A stretch of 64,000 bases of DNA, from the NCBI RefSeq assembly GCF_039555335.1, contig NC_092641.1, positions 33,381,548-33,445,547 on the forward strand. The letters are read 5' to 3'. Below the pieces are notes generated by a model, which was given only the letters and a program-made list of their open reading frames with translations, was not told the origin of the DNA and ran no database searches. This DNA is from Amphiura filiformis. Taxonomy: Eukaryota > Echinodermata > Ophiuroidea > Amphilepidida > Amphiuridae. Every line of letters starts with the position of its first letter. The first letter of the stretch is position 1. Of the stretch, positions 33,945 through 45,929 are shown in pieces. The translations under genes were made by a program, and so were the position numbers.

Positions 33945-35405
33945 AAGATTTCTTTTGAAACTTTTGCACTATTGATGCGATCAAGCAAAGTCAGTCGGAA
34001 GTCTGCAACAGGTCGCATGTCACAAATAGGTCACCCAAAAATGGAGCAGCCGTAACATGAAAACGCTTTCTTCACACTTCAAGTTAGGTTTATTCTAAAA
34101 GTATAATACCGATTGTAGAAAGTTTGGTGTCATTTTGTAGATAATTATGTTCTTTTTCAAATACAAAAAACCCCAAGTCAATTGGACAAGTACTTTGAGA
34201 TTTATACCTCAATATGTAAGATGTGTCAATGGAGCAGCCGGTTCGGGAGAGCCGGTTCGGGAGAGCCCCATAGGGTTATACACAAAATTGTGAAAATATG
34301 GCAAACTTCAAACCTTTGTATCTTGAAAAGTACAAATAGCATGGACCTCAAATTGCACATATATCATCCTGGATTGTAGATCTACCTCATAGTACATCAA
34401 CTGTAACAAAAGATGTAACCAATTAATTGCCTAATTAAATGCTAATTAAGACAGTTTTCCCTATATGTTACTGTACAAAGTGTGCATACTATGCTCCGAC
34501 ATTTCTAAATGGACTATCTCTTGCCTGAGTCACCCTGCTTATTCAAAAGAACACATATTTTTAAGGAAATTTTATGAGGAATTCAATTATGCTATTAGTT
34601 TTAGTGCCAGAAATGGAGGAAAAAATTTTTGATTGAAAAGTGTCATAAAAATTGTGAAATTATTTTACAATTTTTGACCACCCTGTATGTTTAACGCAAG
34701 GGATACTAAACTCTTTCTTCCTAATTTGTTTGAAGGACCCATGCAATGTCTTTCTGAATCCATATTTATTTTGATCTACATAGCTTTCAGAAAAGGAAAA
34801 ATATGGGGTTCACCATGACAAGAAAGATGCTAATTTTGTTGTTGTTCCACCCTGTATATTTCTCACCCACCCTGTATTATGATGTTATGTTTTGTTGATT
34901 TGGCATCCTTGTAATATGAGCTTTCCAGAAATATATACTTATAATGGTCTAAAATGTATTCATTAAAAGTTGTGTTGAATTGAATCAAAATTGGTGATAT
35001 TTTTCTCATTTTACATTATGTTACACAAAAGATGACCAATTCATGACATGCGACCAACAATAAATTTTCAGTTTTGTATACGATAGTAAAAAGCATTCTA
35101 TACAAAGCTGAATTTTGCAGAACACCCCATTGAAATTGAACATGCAGTTCCAAAGATATGAACAATTTAAGAGTTTCCAAAACAATAGGAAACAGTTGCT
35201 TTGTTTGGCTATATCTCAAAATCAATATTGCCGACTTCCGACTGATTTTGCTTGATCGCATCACAAATGGTTTCGCCTATCATGGTCGGTAGGCATCATC
35301 AGACTGATGTTTGTTGATCCTTCTGATGTTGTCTACAACCATGATAGGCAAAACGGTCAATAATGAGTAAATGTTTTGGTTTTGTTCAAAAGAAATCTTT
35401 TATGT
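33945..35405. mobile_element. 1.4-kb non-autonomous element with inverted ends
   Basis: AAAAGATTTCTTTTGAA and ATGCGATCAAGCAAAGTCAG + TCGGAAGTC at the left return inverted at 35215-35405, with a short insertion splitting the right arm near 35270-35380. Inside are a doubled CCGGTTCGGGAGAG (34229-34265) and three CCACCCTGTAT words (34678-34880). No transposase frame is visible. Confidence 0.6.
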
Positions 35406-37619
35406 TTAACAACAAATCTGATGAATCTACTTAGTGACGTACGGAAATATTTTTCTGTTCACCGCGCTCGCATTATGTATCTAGACCATAAAATTTTAAG
35501 GTTTGCAAATCGGGATTCCCAAAATTTGGCATATATGCGGGGGGGGCAAATATATTTTGGCTGGTCAATGGAAGGGGGGGAGCAATTTTGGCACGCCCAT
35601 TTTACCTCCGGGGCTCAATTACATGACAAAATGAGCCAAAATCATGGAAATTTCTGGTCATTTTAATATTTAATTCATGTGTATATCCTTTGTTCGTAAT
35701 ACTGTGGGGCTGGAGAATCTGGCACTTACCCGTCAAAATAATGACTGACCCCTTTATAGGCGATGATAAAAAATTCTCCAAAACGCAAATTCTGGGTCGG
35801 TCGCCCGGGCCCGTAGAACGGGGTTCTTTTTTCGTTGTCGTACGGAAGATTGAACAAAAAAAAATCAACATCCAGGAAAACTAAGGACCCCCTCTCCCAC
35901 TGACTGTCGGTCTGTAAAATGTATAGTAGGCATAGACCCCATTAGGCCTACACCAAATTAATGAGTATAGAGGCCGAGATGCCACTTTTCAGGTTTTAGC
36001 CAGGTTTTTAGTGAGTCCAAATTCCGCTTTTTTATTCATTTTCAGCCCGTTTTGGGGCTTTGTGGCCTGCATTCACATGCTTTTTCAGGTTTTTCTCACC
36101 AGTTTCAGGTTTTTTGAGTGAAACTGAGTTGCATCTCTGTAGAGGTCAAAGATAAACAAATATTCCGGTGGAGTATAATTCTGGCCCGGTTTTTAATACT
36201 CGAACAATTGTGAGAATATTTTCAATGTTACACTAGCCACAAATCAAGGTGAAACTTTGTGTTTACTTGGCCAATTTGCAGTTTTTACAATATTTTAAAG
36301 CCCCCAAATCAATGTGTTTGTTTATACTAGGCTAAAAAGGGAAAAAATAAGATTCACAGCAATTCTGGTGATACGAATATACCCGGCGGAGTGCAAATTT
36401 ACAAGGGGCCCATATTGAAAAATGATCCATCCCCATCAGTCATCCAAAATGATGTTTGCCATATTGAACTGTCTTTCTGGTAACAAACCAGTAAATATAC
36501 ACCCATAGACACCTAAAGACACTCGCAAGAGTGTTGCAAGTCCGTCACGTCATAGGCCGTCAAAAAAAACATTTTTGAAGGCCTATGGGCGTCGTGAGAA
36601 TTCTAAATTTTAGAAAGTGAAATTGCATCTTTATTTGTAAACTTGACGTCGAATGTTCTATTTAGTATTTGTTGAGTGGTTGTTTCTTTTGCCTCTGCCG
36701 ATATAGCTGTATTCCGTGTTTTGGATTGAAAAAAAGATTTTTTATTAAAAATTTCTGACCCTGACTCGAATTCCGTGTGAACCTTCGCAAGCCAAGGGTG
36801 CAGAATAAAAAATTTGACGCTTCCATTTTTGGAAGGTATTCGATTCTTGATTTTGTTGCGGTCGGATGTTATATCAAGCACAAATATATTAAACACAAAA
36901 TTTTAAATGATTTTACCACCAAACCTCAGTATTAAAAAGTCTCAAATCGCGGCGATATTGCATTGTGATTTGAGTGACGAACTTGCAATTCTAAGTTAGT
37001 CCACCCCGAGGACGGGACGCATATTTTTTTCCAACCATAGTCGTGGGCCGTAATACGCTAAACCCTAAACCTAACACTTAAACCGAACCGTGCGCCCTAA
37101 CCAACCCTAACCCTTTCCTATGTGTTCTGGGTTGATAATATTTTGCATCCCGTTAAATTGGTTGCAGAAAAAAAAAAGCGTCCGGGACATTCTCCTCCAG
37201 CCGACGGCCTCCCCATGTCTTGAAATCAAATGTAAACACAATGTTAGAGCGCACATGGATGTCAAAGGTCAAGCTTATGTGCGGGGTTTCTGTGCCCTTG
37301 AATCTTCTTCAGTGTTCTTTTTCAGCTCCAATGTTATATTTAAAAATGTTGTTAAAACCCATTCACTGATTGAAAAAGAAAAATAAATCTATCTATTTTT
37401 ATAACTGTAATAATTCTGTACATTATAATAAGTTTTTCTATATAAACTAATGTGTATTAAATACGAAATTCAAAAGCAATAAATTATTAAATATCACGCT
37501 ACTGATAAATATCCGAGTTTGAACTCTTTATTATCATAGTGAAAGACTAAGTTCCATATATCCACATATAAAAAGGAATTTTACTTCTATGATGAGGTTA
37601 AAAGGTTGCCCGAACTCAT
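35406..37619. other. No gene seen; short telomere-like tract
   Basis: 35520-35640 is a decayed G-run repeat. 37056-37115 contains CTAAACCCTAAACCTAAC and CCAACCCTAACCC, a degenerate (CCCTAA) tract. Minus and plus frames here have no recognisable motifs. Confidence 0.5.
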
Positions 37620-37624
37620 GGGTG

Positions 37625-37840
37625 ACGTCATTGTTTACGGCTGGAGTACCGACGTCGGTACTCAGCTGCGGAGTACCTGGCAGGTGAGTACCAGTGTCGG
37701 TACTCGGAGTACCTTCAAAGTACCTACGCCATGAGGTATTCGCGAGTTGCAGCCGGCTTGCTGGGCCACAAGGGTCTGGTGGCCGACGTAGGTACTCGAG
37801 AGTAGCAGCGCTGCTACTCACATGAGAATCCCGTAGTGTA
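37625..37840. repeat. Third GTAC/GTAG word array, inverse to 29290-29665
   Basis: GAGTACCGACGTCGGTACTC is a 20-bp perfect palindrome. Further GTACC/GTACTC words follow, with TGGTGGCCGAC and AGTAGCAGCGCTGCTACTC. These match, in inverse order, blocks at 29330-29400. It lies 0.6 kb inside the long arm at 38438-38988. Confidence 0.7.
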
Positions 37841-38437
37841 CTCATGCATCGCATGCATGCAGCGGTCGCCGCAGCCGAGTTTGTGCGTGTTTGCGGCAAA
37901 CACGCGCAATTAACAGTGAAAAGGGGTGATTTAATTAAGTGATATCTCTTCATATTCTGTTGGCCTAGTTCTAATTTTTCAAAAGTTAGTTAATAACACG
38001 CCTCATTTTGTAGTAACATACATTCCCACTGTTTATTGAAGTGCCAGTCTTGAAATATCTTTGATTCTACATTGCATGTTTAGACAAACAATAAAATCAA
38101 TGTGAAAGGGTGCAATTTTTTTGTGATTTTATTGTAAAAAATTTCAAACTTAAAAACATTGTTTTATTCCAATAAATGACAAAAACATTGAGTATTATGT
38201 ACCTTATAAGGCTCCTTACTTGCTTTCTGTTTTGGCACTGTTTTATCAGAGTTTGAAAGCAACTTTATCTTACATGGCGCACCGCTTCGATTATTGCGTG
38301 CAGTACAGCGATCGAGCCGTGGCGTTTAGTCAATTTCGTGCGTATTTCATCAGTGGAGAAAACAAAAACTGAACGCACGAATCGGCAAACCTAATTATCG
38401 TGTTTCAATGGGAGTGAAACTGCCGTGTAATATAAAG

Positions 38438-38988
38438 AGAAACAAAATGTCTCCGTGACATCGGCAAGTGATTCTCGCTCCGTCATGACGCCCTATGCAA
38501 CGTGCAAACATGGTCAATCAATTAATCAAAACAACAAACGTTCGCTTTGCTAAAAATAGCTAGGTACGCGCACTAGTACGCGGCCGATTACGCGTTAGGT
38601 GAGTTGTTTACCGCTGCCGGTCAGTGACCCGTTTGGCTGCGGTTGTACACCGGAGCTGACTTCGGTGTTACTCCAGGGTTGGCTCGTGGCTGACAGCTAT
38701 CAGATGTACTTCAGAGTAGCTTCTTAAGAGTACCTTTGGAGTAGCTCCGATATGGCGTATCCAGAAGTTGGCACTAGTGTACACCGGAGTTGGCTTCTAG
38801 ACAGACAATGGATGGAGTAACAGCGAAGTAGCTCTGATATGGTGTATCCACTATGGGGTTTGCTAAGGTGTAGCTACTTCGGAGTAGCTTCAGAGTAGCT
38901 CTATTAAGGTGTAGCTTCAGGGCTACACCAGGTGTAGCCGCGAAGGTAATCTGCCGCGGTGGTAAACCGTGAATGAGAAACTGGATGT
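38438..38988. repeat. Long arm, inverse copy of 26928-27502
   Basis: Reading minus from 38988, the order is ACATCCAGTTTCTCATTCAC, CGCGGCAGATTACC, the GTAG-word array, GTTTACCGCTGCCGG region, GCAAAGCGAACG and CACGGAGACATTTTGTTTC. The same order runs plus from 26928, with roughly 90-95% match and small indels. Similarity ends at ~38438 and ~27502. Confidence 0.9.
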
Positions 38989-39087
38989 AAAATTTGTCAA
39001 ATAATTTAAGTTTCTATTAGTATGCGAGTCCATTTGTCTTATTTATTTCTGGTATATCTCACTATCTATCTACCCATCCATCTTTCT

Positions 39088-39122
39088 ACCCTGGCTACGC
39101 CACTGAATGGCGTAGCCAGGGT
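39088..39122. repeat. Perfect hairpin of hAT-like ends
   Basis: ACCCTGGCTACGCCA, five bases, then its exact 15-bp reverse complement. CTACGCCACTG is the hAT-type MITE end seen at 7938-7948, so this may be two ends joined after loss of the interior. Confidence 0.8.
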
Positions 39123-39164
39123 TTTGGAGTCACAAACTTGTGAATGTGGCGACAACAAAATACA

Positions 39165-39700
39165 TTATACCACCATGGTAGCCCGGTGGGTTCAGTTTGT
39201 ATTTAAAGGTAGGACGTATGACCGTTCCAGGATTTGAAAATGACCCCTATTTCACGGGGAATCGAGGACATTTGCAGCAATTTTACCCCCTATTTTGCGC
39301 GAAATCAAGGAAAATTTGCCCCCAAATACCTCCCCTATTTTTATCATTTTGAGGACGCATTTTCATTTCACCCCCTTATCACGAGGAATCAAGGACATTT
39401 TTCTGAAATAAATACCCCTATTTTTACCATTTCAAGGACGCTTTTGAATTTTCCCCCTATTTCACGGGGAAATGAGGACAATAACGAAAATTATAGCGGT
39501 AAAACGAGGACGAAAGTCCTAGAAATACACCCTATTTTTCATTTCAAGGACAATTTTGCTCCAAAACACCCCTAATTTGGACAATCGCGAACAATTTTGT
39601 CCTCGAAAATTCCGCGGACATTTCTTGAAAAGTACCCCTAATTGGAACCATCATGCGTACACATTGTCAGTGAAGACTGAACCCACCGGGCATGGTAGTA
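39165..39700. mobile_element. Element with inverted ends around CCCCTATTTT repeats
   Basis: ACCATGGTAGCCCGGTGGG + TTCAGT at the left faces ACTGAACCCACCGGG + CATGGTAG at the right. The interior is a series of degenerate ~60-bp units of the type ACCCCCTATTTCACGGGG..GAGGACA. A 113-codon frame across it is a product of the repeat, not a gene. Confidence 0.7.
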
Positions 39701-39934
39701 CCTTTCCCCACCCCTCAGCGCCATACCTGCCAAAGATTGATAATGACTTTACCTTGGTAGTGCACAAGGAGCGCTCAAAATGCTTAAATTTGCCCAAATT
39801 TGGACAATGTTCGACTGAAATTTTAGTACGCTTATTCACCTAGTTATGCCCCCCCTATTATTTTGTTCCATTATCCATTGTACTTTTTTTTTTAAAGTCT
39901 GATCAACTGTCGAATGTATCAAGTAATGTGAACA

Positions 39935-40065
39935 GGTCAAGATAATCTCAGTCAGGTCAAGATAATCTATATGGTCAGGTCAAGATAATCTTGGACAGGT
40001 CAAGATAATCTTGGACAGGTCAAGATAATCTTGGACAGGTCAAGATAATCTTGGACAGGTTAATA
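39935..40065. repeat. 20-bp minisatellite
   Basis: About six units of GGACAGGTCAAGATAATCTT. The last four are essentially identical and the first two diverged. Confidence 0.95.
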
Positions 40066-41120
40066 AATTTTGAACAAAAGAAATACATGCTCATATTTAG
40101 AAACACTGCATGGCCACATTATCTTGAGTTTTTGGACATTTCAACAAACTTAAATTGCATCGAAGTTCCGCATTCATATTTTAGTTATTTGGATGGAACG
40201 ATCAAACTATAGAGGGCTCACAGCGTCATCATCCCTATATCTTCGTGTCAAAAATTGCCATAGTAAGGCGAACCCACTAGCTCTTCAACAGCCACGCACC
40301 ACTGTTTACGATTAAAAAAAATACACGTTTCTTCCCCCATTACGAATGTGGCGTTTCTAACATCACTCATTTTTACGATATATCTGCGCATGCTCATTAC
40401 CCACTTTATCGTTGATATCCCGATTTGTTGTCAGGTTTCGTTTTAAATACACTAACTGGAAGTTCAATACACTCAGCTGTGATTGCGATATTCTTTCAAC
40501 ACATATATTTAACTACAATTTCACCAAAATGTTTTTAAATCGTTCAAAAATAATGTGATATATTCAACTGTTTCGGAATATAGTCATATCAAAAGGATAT
40601 GACACCATCATGCATAACTCGGAGCTACTCTGCTACTCGGATAGCCCATTCAGACAGCACGTGCTGACAGCACTGATTTCGCTGGCTATAGAACATATTT
40701 AAATGGGGTTGTCAATTCTATAGTACAATGAAGCATAAACAATACAATTTTCTTTATTTTCTGCGTCAATAATAGAAATTGAATTGAATAAGTAGTTTGT
40801 ACTACATCACTGAGCGATAGGGATCGGTTTCTAGCCAATCAGATAGGACATTTTTTCTTGCGTTTGGAAAAGCGAGCTACCTTATTGGTGAAATACCAAT
40901 CGCCCGTTGCTCACCAATATATTTTGTAAAGTGACACTTAGTGGTGTTGTTACAATTCCACGTGATTCGTTGTTAGAAAAATATAATTATTTACCTGCTG
41001 TGGACCTCTACTTTAGAATTTATATATTTTACACCATTAGCGCTAGACTTTTCAGTCTATTAAGTATATTAAAATATGTTAATCAAATTTATGCTAAATA
41101 ATATTTAGATGTATTGCATA
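40066..41120. other. Non-coding; one dispersed repeat
   Basis: 40217-40297 shares CCCTATATCTTC, ATTGCCATRGTA and GAACCCAC-like blocks with ~55793-55860. No gene is seen in the rest. Confidence 0.45.
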
Positions 41121-41123
41121 ATA

Positions 41124-41600
41124 AACACCTCAAAAAAGTTTGGAAACTTTCCAAAACGGCTATATATCAGAAATATTTGAAATCTATTTCCATATTGTTT
41201 TATATCAATAAAAACGTTGTTCTTTCGTGTCAAAAATTACACCAAATTTTTGACCATAATTTATTCCATGGTTGAGTATTTGTCTTTGAAAGACAAGGAA
41301 GTCTCAAACAAAATGTGCCAAATTTGGCAATGTCTGCGTCATTTGCATCAGTAAAGTAAGGAATATCATACTGTTCATTAAAAACGGTTTCAAAGTGCTG
41401 CCAGACTGATGTACCTTTGACATCTCGAGTCTGACAAAACCTGGCTTTTAGCTAGCAGGATATCATACTGCGGGAAACTCCAACAGTTGCCGCAACTCGA
41501 TTCTAAGGTACGCCAGCCTCAAGCTGACCAAAAGCTCGAACCTTATCCAGATCTGATAATCGAACTATGGTTGGTTAGAACTTTCTTGCAAATGACCACT
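41124..41600 (-). pseudogene. Tc1/mariner fragment: end plus transposase N-terminal HTH
   Basis: AACACCTCAAAAAAGTTTGG follows a TA at 41122-41123 and is a Tc1-like end. Minus-strand translation near 41400-41580 gives LDKVRAFGQLEAGV, then NRVAATVGVSRSMIS and QTRDVKG. This is the helix-turn-helix pattern of Tc1 transposases, but two in-frame stops interrupt it. The catalytic part is missing, so this is an internally deleted copy. Its end region shares TCTCAAACA..TGCCAAATT with the 43.1-kb copy. Confidence 0.7.
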
Positions 41601-41627
41601 ATCAGTCCTGTACTATGATTTTATATA

Positions 41628-42070
41628 GTCGATAATATATTATCGAGTAGAGCTCATGGAGGCAGCCATTAGCAGACCACCTATTGTCAAATGGCTGGAT
41701 GATTTTCAGCTGCACACACAAATGAATAGGAGAATTTTGAAAATGAATCATGACTTTTTGATAAACCGCTTACGGCAAAAATTCTGAGCACTGGGTGATT
41801 CTAAATTTCACATAAAATACACCAAACAATATTTGTAAAATATTTGTCGAGAGATTTAACAAGTTATCGAGAGAATTTTCTGTAATATTGTTTGAAGTTA
41901 GCACAAAATTCAATTTTCTAAGCAGAAAAATGGCCACAGTTCCTATCTTGCCATTGAAAACTACAGGAAGACCACCGTACCTGCAGAGCTTCCAGCCACA
42001 TGCCAGACAACCTGGCGCCAACTGCAAATGGCTGCGCCCATGTGATGTAAGTCGATAATATATTATCGAC
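41628..42070. repeat. Segment bounded by repeated 20-bp palindromes
   Basis: GTCGATAATATATTATCGAG (41628-41647) and the perfect palindrome GTCGATAATATATTATCGAC (42051-42070) bracket ~400 bp of unrecognised DNA. Either a long target duplication or the two ends of an element. Confidence 0.5.
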
Positions 42071-42528
42071 TTTATAAATCATTGTACATGACTGACTATG
42101 AAGAAGTGACCAGCAAGAGAGATTAACTTGCGTTGATCCATTAGAACTGTTAATCCCATCATAACACTTTTCATTCAAAATGACATACTACAAACAACTT
42201 TTCATTCATTATGTACCGGTCTTCTGCAAAGCAATGAGATGAGCGCAGACAATGGTCAGTTTGACACCTTTTCTTTGAGACCTCTCAGTCTTTTAAAGAA
42301 AGTTACTCAGCCGTGGAATAAGTTAACGTCACAAAATGAGGTGTCATTGTTGACAGGAAAGAATAATGGTTCTTTGTATCTGATCCAGAATGTTCACTTA
42401 CTTGTGTACGTTTCAACAATACCTGTTGTCTTTATCAACACTTGATGGGTATGCTACTGACAACCGACTCTAGAAGTAGTTTCAGCGTTGATCTTGGAGT
42501 TGCCAGTTGGTTTTCCTCCAAGGGATTT

Positions 42529-42791
42529 TTAGATCCGTTTCAGAAACTCATCAAATATGTGAGATAGTTGGTACTGTCCTTCGTCCCTGTTCATGGTGGT
42601 GCCCCTCCTCTTTCTTATTTCTATAGCCTCTTTTATCCAACGAGTGTATCTATTTTGCTCCGTGCCGATAACCTCAGCTTCCCCCAGCCAATGACGTGAT
42701 TCTTGTCGACGACATGGTCAGTAATGGCCGACTTGTGCGTAGTTGATAGCGATTCCTTTCTACCTGCTCTGGTGGTTACCGTTTTGCTCAT
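42529..42791 (-). pseudogene. Penelope-like element, C-terminal GIY-YIG region remnant
   Basis: Minus translation gives THKSAITDHVVDKNHVIGW, then after a one-base frameshift in a G-run EQNRYTRWIKEAIEIRKRR and MNRDEGQYQLSHIFDEFL, stop at 42529-42531. The order ITDH..NHVI.W...RWIKEAI.IR....MNRDEG.YQLSH is what I know from the end of Penelope-like retroelement proteins with a GIY-YIG endonuclease. The reverse transcriptase is absent. The fragment abuts a truncated hAT MITE. Confidence 0.75.
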
Positions 42792-42796
42792 TTGTC

Positions 42797-42954
42797 CGCT
42801 CCCCGCCCCCTCCCCACTTTTGAGGCAAAAAACCCAAAATTACGTAAATTTCCACTTTTTGCGGCAATTTTGCGCAAAATTTGTCGATTTTGTCCCACCA
42901 TCCTAAAATTCACATTGCAATGCCCCCCCAAAAAATCCTGGTGCCGCCACTGGT
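42797..42954 (-). mobile_element. Truncated hAT-type MITE
   Basis: On minus it begins CAGTGGCGGCACCAGGATTT and continues with the AATTTTGCCGCAAAAAGTGG and ATTACGTAATTTTGGG-like blocks of the copies at 6569 and 10568. The far CCGCCACTG end is missing beside the Penelope remnant. Confidence 0.75.
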
Positions 42955-43507
42955 GCCAAAATCCAAAATCAGAGGTCATATATATTCGTCATCCTAATCT
43001 TTCACATGTTTTAACCATTCAATATAGCACAATAAAGGGCTTGGTACTATTGTGCTATTGACTGGTTCAAACAGGTGTTCAAGAAAGATGACATGTAAAC
43101 TCAACAAAAGTTTGGAAAGTTTTTTCAAGCATCTGTATCTCAAATTATGTGTGACATATTCATATCGTGTTGCATATCAATGGATAGCTACAATACTCCC
43201 CTTTACAATGACACCCCATTTGAAACAATAACATTTTTCACGGCTGAGTACACACCTTGTGAATGTAGTGGGGTCTCAAACATAATTTGCCAAATTGACC
43301 ATTATTCTGTGCTCAAGCAACGCTAGCCACTAAATTCAATTCAGCATCGAAGTGGTTACGTAATTCTCTTGGTTACCGGATCACGCTACTTTGGTATGCC
43401 TTCGAGTGCCATATACTTTATGTGGTGATCATTTCGATCGTGGTTCATTACTCTAGCGCGTGATCCCGTTGACATAGTAACATTACGTAACTTCGATACT
43501 GAATAGC

Positions 43508-43675
43508 GGGTGGAAAAACCACAGGCAGCCACAATAGTCAGGCACCTCCTCCTTATGCTGCTCACCGACCTGGTTACACGTTACGGCATTGCATTCCATT
43601 CTTCAACAAGGATTCGTCGCAGGTCATTCAATGGGCTTCTCTGGCACGTACAGCACGATCACGCTGGTCCCACAA
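43508..43675 (-). pseudogene. Tc1 transposase C-terminal piece
   Basis: Minus frames give LWDQRDRAVRARE, LRRILVEEWNA and SSMRRRCLTIVAACGFSTRY. These correspond to the usual Tc1 tail with HLWDxL, EEWN and SMRRRCQ motifs. The pieces are in shifted frames with stops. It is separated from its upstream part by the composite at 43676-45875. Confidence 0.85.
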
Positions 43676-45875
43676 GGGCGCACACCACCAATACAGCGTC
43701 CCATTGAAACACACGTGAAAACACACCTTTTCCGTGCGCGATTTTAGGCCTTTTCGGCAACAAATTGACTATAAAAATACTACCAATCGATTGCAAATCG
43801 ATGAAAATTTAATATAATGTTTCAATGTACGGGTAGTCTTGTGATTAATTTCGAGATATGGGCGCTTAAACAGCACCATGACCATTTTCGACCCCTTCTA
43901 TACCCTGAAAACCCGTTTCTGGCCATTTTTCAATCCGCGGGCCTACTTTATTCAAAAATTGTGTTTTGCACCTTTTGGGGCGATCCAAGTTCATGTATAG
44001 GTCTCAATGTTTTATTTAAGCTATAACATGCTTCTCCTTTTCCTTACAAGTCCACAGAAAGACCCAAAGTACCTCTAAAAAGATTTCGAGATTACCGGAA
44101 CTCATCCACATTACATCGCTCGCGGAGTGATTTGGTGGTGTGCGCCCTTATAAAAGACATAGTTTTAAAATCGGTTCTCTTTTTCATAGATTTAGAAACT
44201 TTCTTAACTTTTGAGTTGAATCCTCAAGTTTTATTACTCTAGGACATATAGATTTAGAAAAAATGACCTTTGTAGTCATGCGTCCAATACAGAAAATATA
44301 CAGTTTTTGTGATTTTGACCATTCTAGCAGGGATGACCATTTTCTTCAAAAACGTCACTCGCATGAGCGTCTTTTGAGTGGTATATTTGCATTTTTATTT
44401 CTTTAAACGTAATAAAAGTAAGTTTATACATTTTCTACACATTCGTATTTTGATATTAAGTTTCATTTTGCCCCCCGAAAACAACTGCCATTTGACTAGT
44501 TTTAAGGACACGTGCTCAAATTTAAACATGATATTAAATTAATCAAAACTCACTAAAAACCGAATTTGTTAACTTTTTAGCTATTTTTCATCACTTTCAT
44601 GAACTTTAACAATCCGAATTAAGAAAATTAAATCATACTTTCACTTTAAAGAGCTTTAAAATCATGAAGTGATTTCTTAAGAATTAATTCAGACCATAAA
44701 ATCGGAATTTTACACATATGTATCCTGTTTTTGACCTGATTTCTATGACAGGCCTAATTCCGGCCAATATGCCTTATAAAAGACATAGTTTTAAAATCGG
44801 TTCTCTTTTTCATAGATTTAGAAACTTTCTTAACTTTTGAGTTGAATCCTCAAGTTTTATTACTCTAGGACATATAGATTTAGAAAAAATGACCTTTGTA
44901 GTCATGCGTCCAATACAGAAAATATACAGTTTTTGTGATTTTGACCATTCTAGCAGGGATGACCATTTTCTTCAAAAACGTCACTCGCATGAGCGTCTTT
45001 TTGAGTGGTATATTTGCATTTTTATTTCTTTAAACGTAATAAAAGTAAGTTTATACATTTTCTACACATTCGTATTTTGATATTAAGTTTCATTTTGCCC
45101 CCCCCCCGAAAACAACTGACATTTGACTAGTTTTAAGGACACGTGCTCAAATTTAAACATGATATTAAATTAATCAAAACTCACTAAAAACCGAATTTGT
45201 TAACTTTTTAGCTCTTTTTCATCACTTTCATGAACTTTAACAATCCGAATTAAGAAAATTAAATCATACTTTCACTTTAAAGAGCTTTAAAATCATGAAG
45301 TGATTTCTTAAGAATTAATTCAGACCATAAAATCGGAATTTTACACATATGTATCCTGTTTTTGACCTGATTTCTATGACAGGCCTAATTCCGGCCAATA
45401 TGCCTTATAAGGGCGCACCAATACAGCGTCCCATTGAAACACACGTGAAAACACACCTTTTCCATGCGCGATTTTAGGCCTTTTCGGCAACAAATTGACT
45501 ATAAAAATACTACCAATCGATCGATGAAAATTTAATATATGTTTCAATGTACGGGTAGTCTTGTGATTAATTTTCGAGATATGGGCGCTTAAACAGCACC
45601 ATGACCATTTTCGACCCCTTCTATACCCTGAAAACCCGTTTCTGGCCATTTTTCAATCCGCGGGCCTACTTTATTCAAAAATTGTGTTTTGCACCTTTTG
45701 GGGCGATCCAAGTTCATGTATAGGTCTCAATGTTTTATTTAAGCTATAGCATGCTTCTCCTTTTCCTTACAAGTCCACAGAAAGACCCAAAGTAGCCTAC
45801 CTCTAAAAAGATTTCGATTTTACCGGAACTCATCCACATTACATCGCTCGCGGAGTGATTTGGTGGTGTGCGCCC
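43676..45875. mobile_element. Composite element A-B-B'-A' with ACAA duplication
   Basis: A (43676-44147) starts GGGCGCACACCACCAA and ends with its inverse. A' (45411-45875) is a near-identical direct copy. B (44148-44773) and B' (44774-45404) are near-identical tandem copies starting TTATAAAAGACATAG. The block interrupts the Tc1 sequence and is flanked by ACAA (43672-43675 and 45876-45879). No transposase was recognised; the short frames in B and B' are the same non-informative frame seen twice. Confidence 0.8.
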
Positions 45876-45901
45876 ACAAGTGTTCAATCGGCTTGAGGTC
45901 T
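45876..45901 (-). pseudogene. Tc1 transposase middle piece (DLKPIEHL)
   Basis: The minus strand reads GACCTCAAGCCGATTGAACA, encoding DLKPIEHL, the SPDLNPIEHLW region next to the last catalytic residue. Both neighbours are insertions, so only 26 bp of Tc1 sequence survive here. Confidence 0.85.
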
Positions 45902-45929
45902 CATGTATGTAATATACCGTATTTCATGA

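Noticed and set aside
26928..38988. Polinton/Maverick with long inverted ends
   Set aside because: No polymerase, integrase, ATPase or capsid-like frame was seen between the arms, and the one clear duplication is 11 bp rather than 6.
39234..39575. 113-codon plus frame
   Set aside because: Each repeat of PISRG..ED comes from the CCCCTATTTCACGGGG tandem unit; no splice or domain support.
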